Of a stretch of 64,000 nt of DNA, positions 38,321 through 51,600 are shown in pieces (the stretch's first letter is position 1; every line of letters starts with the position of its first letter). The position numbers and the translations under genes are program-made. Location: positions 3,224,001-3,288,000 of the forward strand of contig JAGYVD010000002.1 of assembly GCA_021209875.1 (NCBI GenBank), written 5' to 3'. A model generated the notes under the pieces. The model worked only from the letters and a program-made list of their open reading frames with translations. It did not search any database and was not told where the DNA came from. This DNA comes from Rosellinia necatrix (Eukaryota > Ascomycota > Sordariomycetes > Xylariales > Xylariaceae).

Positions 38321-38641
38321 TGTCGCGGAGGAACAGATGAATCGTATGGGAACAGTGGAATTAGAGCCAAGCGATCAGTGCAGGCAAGTCAATTCGAGCT
38401 TATAATAGTGATCTATCTAGTTAAGTTGTATTGTACAGAAATGATCGGACTGGCCAGCTTATATATACAGCCCAGAAAGGATCATATCTTTCCTGCCCTG
38501 TGATTGGTCTGTTTGAGTGGGTCGGGCTCATACGAGCCCGACCGCTCACCCCAACAGCCACTAACTTAGCCACAGGGCTCACTGCGGCACTTGGGCTGCG
38601 ATCACCAGCCTTCTGCCAAGGCTATCCACTTCATCGTGACA
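38321..38641 (+). mobile_element. Solo LTR of family B, intact, nested in C1
   Basis: 321 bp from TGTCGCGGAGGAACAG to CATCGTGACA, with perfect 5-bp duplications AATTT (38316-38320, 38642-38646). It is essentially unmutated, unlike the LTRs of B1 and B2, and is the reference for them. It contains TATATATA (about 38460) and an inverted CCAAT (TGATTGG, about 38501). A perfect 10-bp-stem hairpin (38520-38529 with 38534-38543, loop ATAC) recurs in mutated form in the other three copies. A frame of 98 codons at 38431-38727 crosses the LTR end and is not a gene. Confidence 0.92.
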
Positions 38642-39130
38642 AATTTATAATATTCTTTAAATATTTAACAATAGTTTTAATAATCATTTATAATTCTAAC
38701 TTGTTTTTAAATTTTTCTTTTATTTAGTTTTATTAAAACATCGTTTTTTAATAAAATATATAAAACCTGTTTTAAATTATATAAATCTAATAAATATATA
38801 TTGCGTAAAGTTTAAACCTATATACTTAGTTTTTATTTTTTTAAAACGTTTATATTTTTATAAATGTTATATAAATAATATATTAAATTTTTAAAGGTGC
38901 AATTATATTAAAATATTTATTAAATAAATATAAACGTAAATTTTAAAATATTCTTTTAATAAAATAAAACTTAATATTATCATCTTTTATGTTATTATTA
39001 ATAAATTAGTTTATTTTTATTTTAAAATTGTTAGTTATACTTTCATACTATATTTTAAATTTTATTTTATTTCTTAAAACTATATAATCAAACTTATATA
39101 TAAATATCTTAATTAATTTTTATATTTTTT

Positions 39131-39238
39131 TGCTACAGAAAAGGATGGGGACCAACTGGTTAGTTGGCTGTTCAGGTATTACAGGCTAAGTAGGGCCACC
39201 TATTTCTGTCTTGTTCCTACCCCTGGCATACTATAGCA
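39131..39238. mobile_element. 108-bp MITE-like or mini-LTR element
   Basis: A GC-richer island with ends TGCTACAG and CTATAGCA, inverse to each other at 7 of 8 bases. Flanks TTTTT and TTCTT agree at 4 of 5. There is only one copy in the window, so the ends are tentative. TG...CA ends would also fit a very short solo LTR. Confidence 0.45.
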
Positions 39239-40283
39239 TTCTTTTTAAAAATTTTAACATAAACATTTGTTTTGTATAATTTAATAAATTAATTATTTCT
39301 TTATTAAATTTATTTAATAAGTTTTAAAAATAATTATAATTAGCTATTATAATTTTAGTTTACTTAAGATATTATTTATAGCTGCATTAATATTCTACCT
39401 TTTAAAAGTTTAAATATAAAAATTTATATTTTTATTTTATTTATATAATTTGTTTAATTTTTGTTATAGTTAAATAAAACCTTTTTAAATATTAAACGCT
39501 TGTTTTTAAACTATTATTAGCTCTGGTTTAATATTTTTAAATTATTTTTATTGTTTATTAAGCGTTTTTGTATATTTTATAATATAAGCGTTAAACTTTA
39601 TAGTTTATTATATAGCAGTTTTTATTTATCTAGCGTTATAATATATAATAAAATAATAATTATTTGCTGTTTATTAAAAACTATTAATATATATATTTTA
39701 ATTTTTATTTTATTAAAAACATAATAAAAATAAAAGAAATTTATATAAAGTTTATAAAAATTTTATATTAATAAGTCTGTTAAAGTTAAGCTTTATAACA
39801 TTATTTTATTTATAATAAGTTTTTAAAAAAAACCCTCTTAATCGCTTTTAATAATCATTATAGCAAAATTTTATATTAAAATACCGACCGTTTTATAAAA
39901 AACTTATAAGTTTTATTATATAAAACAGCTTAAAAGTCTAAAGTTTTACTTTATAAATTAAGATTTTAAATAAAATTAAACTATAAGTTTTATATAGTTT
40001 TATTTTTAATACTAGCTTTAATAATTTAATATATTATACAAAGTTTTTTTAAACCCAATTTAAATATATTTAGTTTTATATATATTATTAAAAGCTTTTT
40101 TAATAAAATATACTAATAACTTGAAAACTTTATATAATAAAATAATGTTTTAATGTGCTAAGTTTTTAACATATTTATAAGCACTGCTAATAAAAAAATT
40201 AAAATTCTAGCGGCGATATTATTTTTATATAAAAAATATTTAAAAAACAGGCCTTTTATTTTAAAATAAAATAATGTATAAAT

Positions 40284-40527
40284 TATTACTTTTTGTATAA
40301 ATAAAAAATTAAAGCTTTAATAATAAATAATATATTATATAAAAATCTAAAAAATAAAAAAATAAGTAAATAAAAAGAATTAGCCCACTAAAATTCTGGC
40401 TAAATGCAGATATATAAAATAGGTCCAGTCTATACGCTACAGCTGGTCTTTACGCACTAGTTAGCAACAAATGTATAGATACTAGTCATTGCCATATGCC
40501 TAATTAGCCAACCAGTTATCTGTAACT
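40284..40527 (+). repeat. 3' LTR of C1
   Basis: 244 bp. TATTAC at 40284 corresponds to TGTTGC after RIP. It then follows the other family C LTRs through AGAATTAGCCCACTAAAATT to CAGTTATCTGTAACT. It has the variant 3' end (GCCATATGCCTAATTAGCC) that is also seen in the LTRs at 33343 and 53471 but not in the two solo copies. Confidence 0.82.
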
Positions 40528-40532
40528 ATATT

Positions 40533-43500
40533 AAAAAGTTTTAAATATTGCATTTTTTCAATTTTTTTAATTAGCTGTTTTTTATATAATTTAAGGTCAG
40601 ATTTATCAGGTATTTTGATAATAAGATTGCTATTAAGGTTATATTTAATTATAATATAATTATTGTATAAAATATTAACCTGATCTTTTTTTAATATGTT
40701 TTAATTTTTTTTTACAGCTTATATTATATATTTTAACACTTTTTAAATAAAAATAATATTTTTAAAGTTTAAATATTATGAATTAAAATAAATTAAGGCA
40801 TAATTCTTTTAATATATTAATTATATAATGATATAATTTTTTCTTTTATATAATTATAAGTTATTTTTAATTTTAAAAACTAAAGATTATTTTTATTTTT
40901 AAGCTCATAAGCTTTTTAATTTTATTTATAATTCTTTTAGGTAATTTTTGTTATGTTTTTATATATAACTAAAAGATTGTTCATATAAAATAACATAAAT
41001 AGTTTATATGTTAAAATATAAGATAACTATAATTTTCTTAAAATATTTTAAAATTTTTAAAAGTTTTTATATTATAATAATAAAAGTTTATAATTTATAT
41101 GAAGCCTTATTAAAAGGCATAGCTTAAATTTATTATGAAAAATTATTTAATATTAAATATATAATAAAATGTTTTTATTTTTAAAATAGTTAAAAATATT
41201 AATATTACATAAAACTTTTAATTTTTAAATTAAAATATGTTTTAATTATTATTATTATATAAAAAGATTTGCGATAAATCTTATAATATATATTAATTAA
41301 AGCACATTTATTATTTATAAATTCTTTTATAAAACTAGTCTTATTTTATAAACTTTTAAAAAAGTTTTTTATTAAATTTGTATATAAATACTTATTTAAA
41401 TAATAGTCCCTTGTTATTAATTTTTTTATTAATATTATTTTTATAACTTTGTTTTTATATAATAAATATTTTTTATGTCTAGTTTTTTCAAAAAGTTATT
41501 TTAAAAATAATTTCTAAGTTTTTTAATTTCTAAAAGTTTTTAATAAAATTATTTTAATATATTGAGTTTTTAAACTAGCTATTAATTAATTATTTTATAT
41601 TATCATATTATAGCTATAAATAGAAAACAGAATATTTTATCTTAATAATCTTTAAAATATAAAGCTTTTATTTGTTTTAAAAAATATTTTATAAAAATAC
41701 TTTTAATATTATTTTTAATAAATTAATTTTAGTTTTATATATTATTATATTAAATATTAACTGTTTCATATTATTTTTAGCTTTTTATTTACTTTTTATA
41801 TTCAAGTTTATTGCTTGATCTGCTCATAAATTAAAATATTTTATATATATTTACATTTTGTTGAAGTTTTTTAATTTTTATTACTTGTTAAACTGCTTAA
41901 AATTTGTTTTTATAAGTTTATTTAATAATTAACTTTTAATTATTATAAAAGTTATAATATTTTTAAAACGTTATAAATAATTATTCTCTTTAGATTTTAT
42001 AATTGTTTTATTTTTAAGACTTTTTATGCAAGGTATTTTTAAAATAATAAGTTTTATTATTATATTAAAAAGCTAGTTTTAACTTAAAACCTGGGTTATT
42101 AACATATTTATTTTTAATTTATGTTTATTAATTTCATTAATTAAACTATAAACCAAAAATAATAATAATAATATTTTTATATTTTTAAAAACTATATATA
42201 CTATATTTTTAAATTTTTATTTATTATTTGTTTTATATGATTCTTTATTTTCAAGTTTAAACCTTTTAATCTTTTTAGTGCTGTTATTCAATTTTCACAG
42301 CTACTTTTTTCTGCTTTTTAAAATAAACCAGCTTTTTATTAAATTTAATATTTTTAATAATAATTATTTTGTATAATTAAAAACTTATATATATCACAAA
42401 TTTTATATTTTAATATTTAATTAAATATTTAATATAAGCTTAAACTTTTATTTTATATATTTGCTCTTTTTAACCGCCAGTTTTTCATTTTTATAAAATA
42501 TATATAATATTTATATACATATATCCTGTTTTAATTTAATCATAAATTGCTTGTTAATATTTCTTTTAAATTAAATTATATTATTAATAATATTATATTA
42601 ATTAATATTTTAACATATAATCCAACAGATAAAAATTTTAAGCCTTAAAAAAGCTTTTATTATATAATTAAACAACTATTTAAATTCTTTGTAGATATAG
42701 TTTTAATAATAAGCTGGGTTTATTGCACAGTTTCTTTATTTTATTTATTATTTTTTTGCCGGCATATTTAATATTTTTAACCAGCTTTTTAATATAAAAC
42801 AATAAAAGCTTATTATTAATAGTTTTCTTTTTTAGCTAGAGCTTATCTTAAGTTTTATTTTTATATGCTCTTATAATAATATTTAAATTATTTTTAATAA
42901 TATAAACAGCAAGGTTATAATATTCTTTTCTTTAATTTTTACAAAAACTTATACAATAATCTTATTTATTAAAAAAAAAATATAAATTATTTTTATATAT
43001 TTATTTTTAATGCTTAAAATTTAATTTAACTTTTTAGATTTGATTGAATAATTAAACAGATTTTAATACAGCTGTTAAAAAGTTGTGCTGTTTTTTATTT
43101 AAAAATTGCTTGAGTATTTATTATATTATATATATTAATATTTATATAGCCGAGCTTTTTAAATATTTTGATTATTAACGGAAAAAAAGTTTAAAAAGTT
43201 CTTTTTTTTTAAAAACTTTTAAAATTGCTTATGAGATAAAATATATTAAAATTAATGCCATTTAATTTATTTAGCAGCACTTTTAATTATTATTCATAAT
43301 ATTTTATTTATATTTAATATAATGTCTGTGTTTAAATATTAAATATTAAATTCATTTTAAAAAACTAAATTATAATATTTAATAAATTAAGCTGTTAAAA
43401 TATTATTTTTGTATTTTTAAAACATATCATAGAATTAAAACTATAATATTATTTGGTTTTTAATTAAATAAACTGCTAAAATAATATTTATATAAACTTT

Positions 43501-43914
43501 TTATTAATATAATATTAATAAATATTATATTTATTAATAAAGTTTTTAAAACTAAACAATATTTTTAAATAATTTTTTATTTTTTTAAAATGAAAATCTA
43601 TAAAATGCTTCTATAAACTTTGTTTTTATTTTTAATTAAAAGAAAAATCTAGGTTTTAATAGCATTTTAATATTAATAAAATATAATGTATTATAAACAT
43701 CAATTAATATGTTATTTATTAAAATATCTTTTTAAATTTAATAATAAAAATACTTTTATATAACGTACTATTTTTTAATAAAATTAAATTTATTATTATA
43801 AAAGTGATGTCAAAATGGAAGTAGTTTAATTTTTTGTTATATAAATTTATTATATTATTTAAACTATGCGTTGTTTTTTTTTATTAAATTCTTTAATTTA
43901 AACTAAACAAAATT
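40533..43914 (+). mobile_element. Fragment of a family-A relative (A4, right part)
   Basis: AT-rich and gene-free. Two stretches look collinear with A1: 40850-41070 with about 6165-6380, and 43370-43560 with about 8590-8720. It leads into a family-A LTR end at 43915-44043. By position it could be the right part of the element whose left part is at 10.0-12.8 kb. Divergence is high and the match was made by eye. Confidence 0.38.
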
Positions 43915-44043
43915 TCTAGATAAATATATAAGCTCAAGTTTATTTATATAAGGCTAGGCCTAATTAAGTTGTGCATATAACTACAGGCCATAGCACCCTA
44001 AGCAAAGGGCTTATCTAAGCACTTCTTCTACACCTGCATATTG
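43915..44043 (+). repeat. Partial family-A LTR (right end)
   Basis: ATATAAGGCTAGGCCTAATTAAG, TGTGC, a stretch with CAGGCCATAGCACC and GGGCTTATCTAAGC match the right two thirds of the A1/A2 LTRs in order. The left third cannot be aligned and no duplication is visible. It may be the 3' LTR of A4. Confidence 0.7.
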
Positions 44044-44168
44044 TATACATAAAATCTTTTAACTTTAAAAAATATAAAGAATAATATTAGTTTAATTTAA
44101 TTATAAAATCTATTAATTATATAAATACACTTTTTTAAAGAACTTCATAAAAAAAATGCTTTTATTAA

Positions 44169-44359
44169 TTCTTCAGTCAAATAAGAAAATCTAGTAAGCC
44201 CAGATCTAACCCCAGCAGTGGTATTTATACGCCACCTGTTGCCAGCCATAGCCTTTGCAACCTATTTTTAACTTATCTAATGTAATAATACACAAGCCTT
44301 TCCCTTAATTGATACAGGCCCCTTCAGGAACTCTCTTATAAACATCATCTATTGAAGAA
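44169..44359. other. GC-richer island of unknown origin
   Basis: 191 bp of nearly normal composition between AT-rich flanks, with short inverse ends TTCTTCA (44169-44175) and TGAAGAA (44353-44359). No second copy, duplication, open frame or RNA fold is convincing. It could be a short transposon, a solo LTR or captured single-copy DNA. Confidence 0.4.
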
Positions 44360-44516
44360 ACTATTAAACAAAATATTCTTGATAATATGTTTAATTTTAA
44401 ATGATAATAGAAGAATTAAAAATGTACTTTATAACATAAATATTTTCTTATGTTTCAAACGTTTTTTATTATATTAATAAAAAGAAAAAGATTTAAGATT
44501 TTATGATATTATTATA

Positions 44517-44835
44517 TGTTGCGGAGGAACTGATGAATTGTAAAGGAACGGCGGAATTAAAGCCGAGCGATTAGTACTGGCAAGTTAATTTAAGCTTATA
44601 GTAGTTATTTATTTAATTAAATTATATTATCTAAAAATAATCGGTCTGGCCAGCCTATATATATAGTTTAAAAACATTATATTTTTTTGTTTTATAATTA
44701 GTTTGTTTAAATAAGTTAAGCTTATATAAGCCTGATTGTTTATTTGAAAAGTTATTAATTTAGCCATGAAGTTTATTATAATATTTAAGCTGTAAATATT
44801 AATATTTTAATAAAGCTCTTTATTTCATTATAATA
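44517..44835 (+). repeat. 5' LTR of B2
   Basis: 319 bp from TGTTGCGGAGGAAC to ATTATAATA. It aligns end to end with 38321-38641. The left third is mildly RIPed (GGCGGAATTAAAGCCGAGCG) and the right third heavily. Because the matching internal region follows, it is a 5' LTR and not a solo copy. Confidence 0.85.
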
Positions 44836-45058
44836 TATTTTTTAAATTTAATTAATCAAAGTTTAATTAATAAAATAAATTTTAATAATTGTTTTTATAA
44901 CTTTATATATAAAGAATAAGTAATAATGTTTATAATTAATTTAAATAATTATTTTAAAAGTTTTATAATTCAAAAGCTTTTTTTTTAAATACAAAGTTGC
45001 TATTTAAAATAATTAGTAGTAATAAAAAAAAAGCGTAGCTATTAAAATAATTAGCTAG

Positions 45059-45262
45059 TAAGAGGTGCACCAAGGGGGTATAAAGTATATATTATAAAAG
45101 ATAAAGGACTAGCAAATCTAGGCTAGCTAAAGTTTTATCTAAGTATAGGCTAAGGCCTATATATATAAGGCTAGGCCTAATTAAGTCGTGCTTGTGGCTA
45201 TAAGCTATAGTATTTTAAACAAAAGGCTTATATAAGCGTTTTTTTTTTACGCGCGCGTATTA
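45059..45262 (+). repeat. 5' LTR of A2
   Basis: 204 bp, the least mutated family-A LTR: TAAGAGGTGCACCAAGGGGG at the start, AAGGCCTATATATATAAGGC in the middle, GCGCGCGTATTA at the end. Confidence 0.85.
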
Positions 45263-45371
45263 AAAAGCCGCGCCTATTAAAAAGTTCTGTTAATTTTAGC
45301 AGAATCTATTACGTGATTTATTACGGTTGGCCTTTTTTTTTGCCGCTTATTTATATAGCTAAGCGCAAACT

Positions 45372-45581
45372 ATGCTAATCTTAATATTTTTTAATAAGCT
45401 TTTCGCTGTATTAAAATTACTTTTCTGTTATTTATTAATTATATTTATAACTTTATTTTTTTTATTTAATAAAGTAGTTAAAACTGTTGCGTTTTTAATT
45501 AAAATAATATTTAAAAACGATTTTTATTTTGTATACTTTTTTTTTGCCAAAATCTTGTTTAATTTTTATAAATCTAAATAG
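45372..45581 (+). pseudogene. Relic of the first reading frame of family A (A2 copy)
   Basis: 69 codons from ATG. The residues LIFFNKLF and LLFCYLLIIFIT are shared with A1 at 2148, and the same start is used in A3 at 17273. It lies 110 bp inside the 5' LTR, the usual place of gag. Hydrophobic composition is attributed to RIP. Truncated by a stop; no known domain. Confidence 0.5.
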
Positions 45582-48556
45582 CAGCATTTATTGTTTAAAA
45601 AAATCGGGTTTTTTAAAAGTTATATATAAATAATGTACAAAAATTATTAAATAAATATAAAAATTATTAAAAAAGTTTAATTTATAAGCTAAGTCTTTTA
45701 TTTATTATTTAACCGTTTAAAGTCCTAATTTTTATTAAAAGTATTTTTTAATAGTTAACTAAATAAATAATATTTTTATATACGCGTAAATAAATTTAAT
45801 TTTTTATTAAATTTTAATAAACAGTATTTAACGTTATAAATATGTTTTGCTGCAGCTTAAGCAAAATTTATCGCTAAATAAGCGTTTTAGCGTAAATATT
45901 TATAAAAAATATATATTTAAAAAATTTTAATATTATTAAAATTAATAAATATTTTAATATATTAAGCCATTTAAATTTAAATAGCTGTTTATAAAAATTA
46001 AATACGTAGTGTTATTATATACAGCGTTTAAGTTCTATTATAAAAAAATATAATATTTATTTAATTTATTTTTAATTTAATACATATATAACATTATATT
46101 ATTATTTTAACTATTTAATTTTTATGTTTTAATAAACTGTTTATTTATAAGTAATATATATCTGTTATTATTAACTTAATATTAAATAACTTTTATATAT
46201 TTTATTTAAAGTTAGATATAAATTTTTAGTTTTTATTAAAAATAATTTTTTAAAAATGCTTTAGTTGTTTAATAAAAGTTGTTTAATTAAAATAATAATT
46301 TATTTTTCTGCTGTATATTTTTATATTTAAAATTAATAATATATATTTTAAAACAAAGCATAAAACTAATATTATAACGTTATATATATTAAAATATAGT
46401 TTTTTTGTTTAGCTGCTAAAAGTATTTTTAATTTTAATTTTTAAAAGTGCTAAAATAAAATCTATATTTATAATATATATAAATAATAAGTTTTTAAATT
46501 TAATTAATTTTAGTTTTTTATAAATAGCTGTTTATTAATTTAATTCAGGTTATATATATTATAATATTTAATATAATTTTTATTGTTTATATTTTATTAG
46601 CTATTATAAATAGTTTTAATGTTTATATTATTTATTAAGTGTTATAATATTATTTTTATTATATGTTTGTTTTAAAATTTTTTAATTATGCTGATCTAGA
46701 TATATAAACGTTTTATGTTTATATATATATTATATATTAGTTTATTTATAATAATATTAAAAAATATTTAGGTTTAAAATAAACTATAATATTTTTATCG
46801 CTTTTTTTTTAAAATATTTTTAAGTTTTTTAATCTTTATATATATTTATAGTTTTTATATATACTATAAAAATTTGTTTTTAAAGTTTTATTTATAATTA
46901 TTTTAATATAAACATATAAAACGCAGCTTTTAATTTTTTATATTATATTTAATATAAGTTTATTATTTATTTTTATTAGTTTTTATCTGCTTTTTAAATA
47001 TTTAATACTGTTTATAAATAATTAAAAGCGTTTAATATATAGTTTAGCTTATTTAATAAATAATATATATATAGTTTATATTATAATAAATAAATAAATA
47101 AATTAATTAGTTTATAATTAACATGTTTAATAGCTGCGGTTTTAAAATTATTTATTTAATAATATTTTTAATAACTAAATAATCTGTTAATATAATTACT
47201 AGTTTTTATTTAATTATATTATCGAGCGTAATTTTTAGCTGTTTAAATTAAACATGTTATTTTTAGTTTTAAAAGTTTATAGTTTATTTTACGTTAATTA
47301 ACGATTTATTTAAATATATTATTTATTAAACGTTAATATAAAAACTTATTTTTTAGTTTTTATATATTTTTAGCTTTAAATAAAAACTATTATTTTAAAA
47401 ATTTTTATATTAATTTATTAATTTATAAAAACAATTTTTATATAAGTTATAATAAAACAAAATAGTTTTTTATCTATAATATTTTATACTGCTTTAAATA
47501 AAGCTATTTTTAAAACGGTTAGTTTATAATATTTAGTTTTTATATATATTTTGCGCTTATTTAGCTTTTTTGTTTTAATAAGCTTTATTTGCTTATTTTC
47601 GGCTAATAAAACAGCTTTTTTTTTTTGCAGCCGCTTAATTAGCTTTATATAATATAAAATCAAGCTACGCAGAAATTTTTTTACGCTTATATATTATTTA
47701 AAAGCTTTTAATTAATTTAAAAAAGCTAGATTATAAATTATTATAATATAGCTTTTTAGTGTTGCTATTTTAAACGCGTTTATTTTAAATTTAAATAAAT
47801 TTATTAAAAATAGCTAATAAAAATTTTATTAATAATATAACTATATATTTATTTTTAAATAGCTTAAATATAATTTTTAAATATTTTTATATAGTTTAAT
47901 AATATTTAAAAATATTATTATATTATTTATAAATGTTTTGCAGTATTTTTATATATTTTAAAAAATTATTTATATAGCGTTATATATAAGCTAAAAATTA
48001 TAAAATTTTATTATTATAACGCAGTATTTTTTATTTTTTAAGCTTATTATTACAAACGAGTTTTTAAAGTTTAAATATATTAAAACTAATAAAAAATATT
48101 ATTATATTAATAATAATTATAAAATGCTTTTTTTAAAGATTTAATTATTTCAGCTTATAATAATAATAAATAGTTGTTTAATATAGCTATTTTATTAAAA
48201 TTTTTAAGTTTATAACTATTTAGTTTTTTATATTATTATATTTAAAAGTTTTATTTTATTTAATATTAATTATTATGCTATAAATATAAAATATATAAAT
48301 AAAGTTAATTTATTAATTTATTTTATATATTTTTTTATAAAAGTTATTATAAAATTTATTAAAAAATCTATGTTTTTATAACTAAATAAATATATATAAT
48401 TTATAAGCTTAATATTTTAGTTTTGCTAACTTTTTATTAAAAAGCTTTTAATTATTATTTAATTAATATATTAACTATTTTTTATTTTGCTAAATATTAA
48501 AAGCTCTGGCTATTTTTTAAATTTTTATTTAAAAACGTTTTTTAGCATATATATAT

Positions 48557-48679
48557 ATGTTTATAAAAGTAATTATTTCCGGCATATTTATAAATTGTTT
48601 AATTTTTAATATAAATATAACTTTAAAAATTTTAAAACGCGTTATTTTTAATATTAATATATTTTTATTTTTTATTTAA
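48557..48679 (+). pseudogene. Short surviving frame in A2
   Basis: 40 codons, the counterpart of 5357-5545 in A1, sharing LIFNINITLK and LKRVIFN. It is too short to assign; it may be a piece of the polyprotein. Confidence 0.33.
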
Positions 48680-51600
48680 AAAGTTTATTATGTTTTTATA
48701 GTATTTATAAGCAGCGTTTTAAAAAAAATATAGCTAAATAGGTTTTATAAAATTTATAATTTTATTTAATATTAACATATTATATAAAAATATATTATTT
48801 GTTGCTACTGCTATAATTATTAAAGTTATTTTAAACTATATATTTATATATATTAATATTTTAATTTAATTAAATATTTATAAAAAGCTTTTTTTATAAA
48901 TATATTAAATATTATTAAAAATAGTTTTATGTTATTATTTATAATAGTAATTATAGCTGTAGCAGCAACTATTAATATATTTAAAGTTTTTTATAGTTAT
49001 AGCAAAATAGCTTTAATTTTTATTTTTTATATTCTATTTATTTTAACGCTTTTAATAATTATAACGCGTTTTTAAACGTGTTAATTATTAATATAACATA
49101 TAATATTTTTATATTAATAGTTATATTTATAGCCGCTAGAATAATTTTAATATAAAAAATTAAAATTATAGTTAATAAATATAGCTTTATATTTAATAGC
49201 TATATAAGTTTTTTCTGTTTTAAAGTTTATTTTTTTATGTTTATTATTTTTTTATATATTTATATTTTAAAGTTTAAACGTTAAATTTTAATTAAAACTT
49301 GTTTAAAATTAAAAATTAAATTATATTAGCTTTATAACTTATAATTATTTAATATAAAAAAAGTTATTTTTAAAAATAAGTTAAGTTTTAGTTTTTTATT
49401 ATTTAGTTTTTTTACGGAATTTTTATTTTATTAATTTTTTTTATTATTTATTTTTTATAAATAAACAAAAACTTAGCTTATTTTTAAGCTTAAATAACTT
49501 TAGTTTAATATTTTAAAAAATCTATGTTATTTTTTATTATATATTTTAAAATATTTAAAAAGCTTTATTAATATATGTTATATTTATGTTTAAGTTAGCG
49601 CATATATTTATTTTATTGTTTATTTTAGGGTTTTATATTTTAAATTGCTACTAGATATAACGTATATATTTTCTGTTTTTTTATATTATATATAAAAGCT
49701 TTTTAATACGTTTTATTTTTTAGTATTTTATAAATAATTAGCAGTTTTTTTATTTAAATATTTTTATTTAATATATATTATCATATTTTTATTATATTTT
49801 TTTAGCTTATTTATAATATTATAAATGCTAAAAAATAAATTATAAAATAATATTAAAATAATATAATATCTATATATATGTTTTTTAAATTAAATAAAAA
49901 TAATATATTTAATTTTTAAAGCAGATATTAAGTTTATATTTATATAAGTATTAGATTTTTTATTATTAATAATAAATTTTTATAGCATTAATAATATATT
50001 AAGTCTGCTATTAATTAAAATAACGTTTTAAATATATTATTTTTTTTTTAATAAATAATAATTTAATTAACTTTTTAGTTTTTTAAAAAATAAACTTAAT
50101 TATTTTAATTATTAATATAATTTTAATTATTATAATTATTTTATTATATTAATTATTATTTTTAACTGTTGATTGTTTTTATTAAAGTTATAGTTTTTAT
50201 AATTTCTGTGTTTTTATAAAAAGCTAGATAATTAATTGTTTTATTAGTTTTAATTATATTAATTATTATAATTATATTTACTGTTAATACAACATTATTA
50301 GTTTTTATTATTGTTTTTTAATACTGTTTTTTAATTAGTTATATAAGCAATTTTTAATTAATTTTAAAATAATAATTATTTTAAAAAAAACCTAAGTTAA
50401 TATATGTTTTTTAAATATTAAAAGTTATTAATTATATAAGATATGCTGTATTTTTTATCTGCTGATTATTTTTTAGCTAAATTTTATAAATTTTTTCTAA
50501 TTTTTTAATTTTAAACATATATTTTTTATTTGCTAATTTTAAAAAATAGTTTTAAAACTATTTAATTTTTATTTTATATTATTATAAATTTATATTATTA
50601 TTTTATACTAGTTGTTATTATTAATACTTAAAATATTTATAGCATATATATATTTTAATTATTTTATATATATTAAAATAAAATATATAAGTTTTAATAT
50701 ATATTATAAAATATTAAATAATTAGCTTTAAATTTATATATAATTATATTAACGTTTATTATAAAACGTTATTATATTATTTTAATTATTTAGTTTATGT
50801 TTTTATAACGTAGCTTTATATATATAGCAAAGCTTAGCCTATTGTTTTGTTATAAAACTGCTAGTTTTATAAAAAATATTTAAAACAAAAACAAAATTTA
50901 TTATTTTATTTTATATTATATTTTTTATTTTTTAAAAATAAAAATAAACAGTTTATAAAAAATATATATTAATAAAAACAATAATTTTTTTTATTATTAT
51001 ATTAAAATTATTAAAATTATTATATAATAGATTAAATATGCTGATTTTTTTTTTTAGCTTAATATTTTCGCTATAAATATTTATAAATTAAATATATAAC
51101 AAGTTAAAATTTTTTATTTATATTTTTTTATTTATTTGTTTTATTTATATTATAATTAAGTTTAATAAATAATTAAATAAGTTTAAATTAACATATGTTT
51201 TTATTTTTATATTTTTTAAAAGTTTTAAAGTTTTAAGCTACATAAATAATAAATAGTTTATTAATATATTGTTTTGCTGCTTTTAGCTTGTTGTTTAATT
51301 ATTTGTTAATATAAGTTTTTTTTTATATAAGTTATTTTTTTTTTTGTTACGTTTTTTTTTTTTTATAATAAATCGCAGCATAGTTTTATTTTTTAAATTT
51401 AAGCTTTATTTTATTATTTTAAATATATTTAATATAATAGCTTGTATTTTTTAAAGCTTTTATTTATTTATTATTTTAAATAAAAAATAAATAATAATAT
51501 ATTAGTTTAAGCTTATTTTTTAAAAATATTAACATTTCTTTTTAAAAAAGCTTTTTAAAGTTTTTTTTAATTTATTATTTTAAACAGTTGCTATTTTTAG

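Larger units (their letters stand above)
33343..40527 (+). mobile_element. LTR retrotransposon C1, RIP-inactivated, with nested insertions
   Basis: 7185 bp including three insertions (C' solo LTR at 33522, solo LTR-B at 38321, a short element at 39131), so about 6.5 kb by itself. It has terminal LTRs of family C at both ends in the same orientation. Flanks are AAATT (33338-33342) and ATATT (40528-40532), 4 of 5 alike. The left 1.6 kb of the internal region (33828-35455) is matched base for base, apart from RIP-type changes and small indels, by C2 at 53719-54785 and 60826-61399. No coding frame survives. Confidence 0.83.

Noticed and set aside
38431..38727. 98-codon plus-strand frame with normal amino-acid composition
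   Set aside because: Most of it lies in the solo LTR-B, and it runs past the LTR end and duplication into RIPed DNA. The frame is not kept in the other three LTR copies.
38642..44516. Treating 38321-38641 and 44517-44835 as the two LTRs of one B element
   Set aside because: The first has its own perfect AATTT duplications, and the sequence right of the second, not left of it, is B internal sequence.
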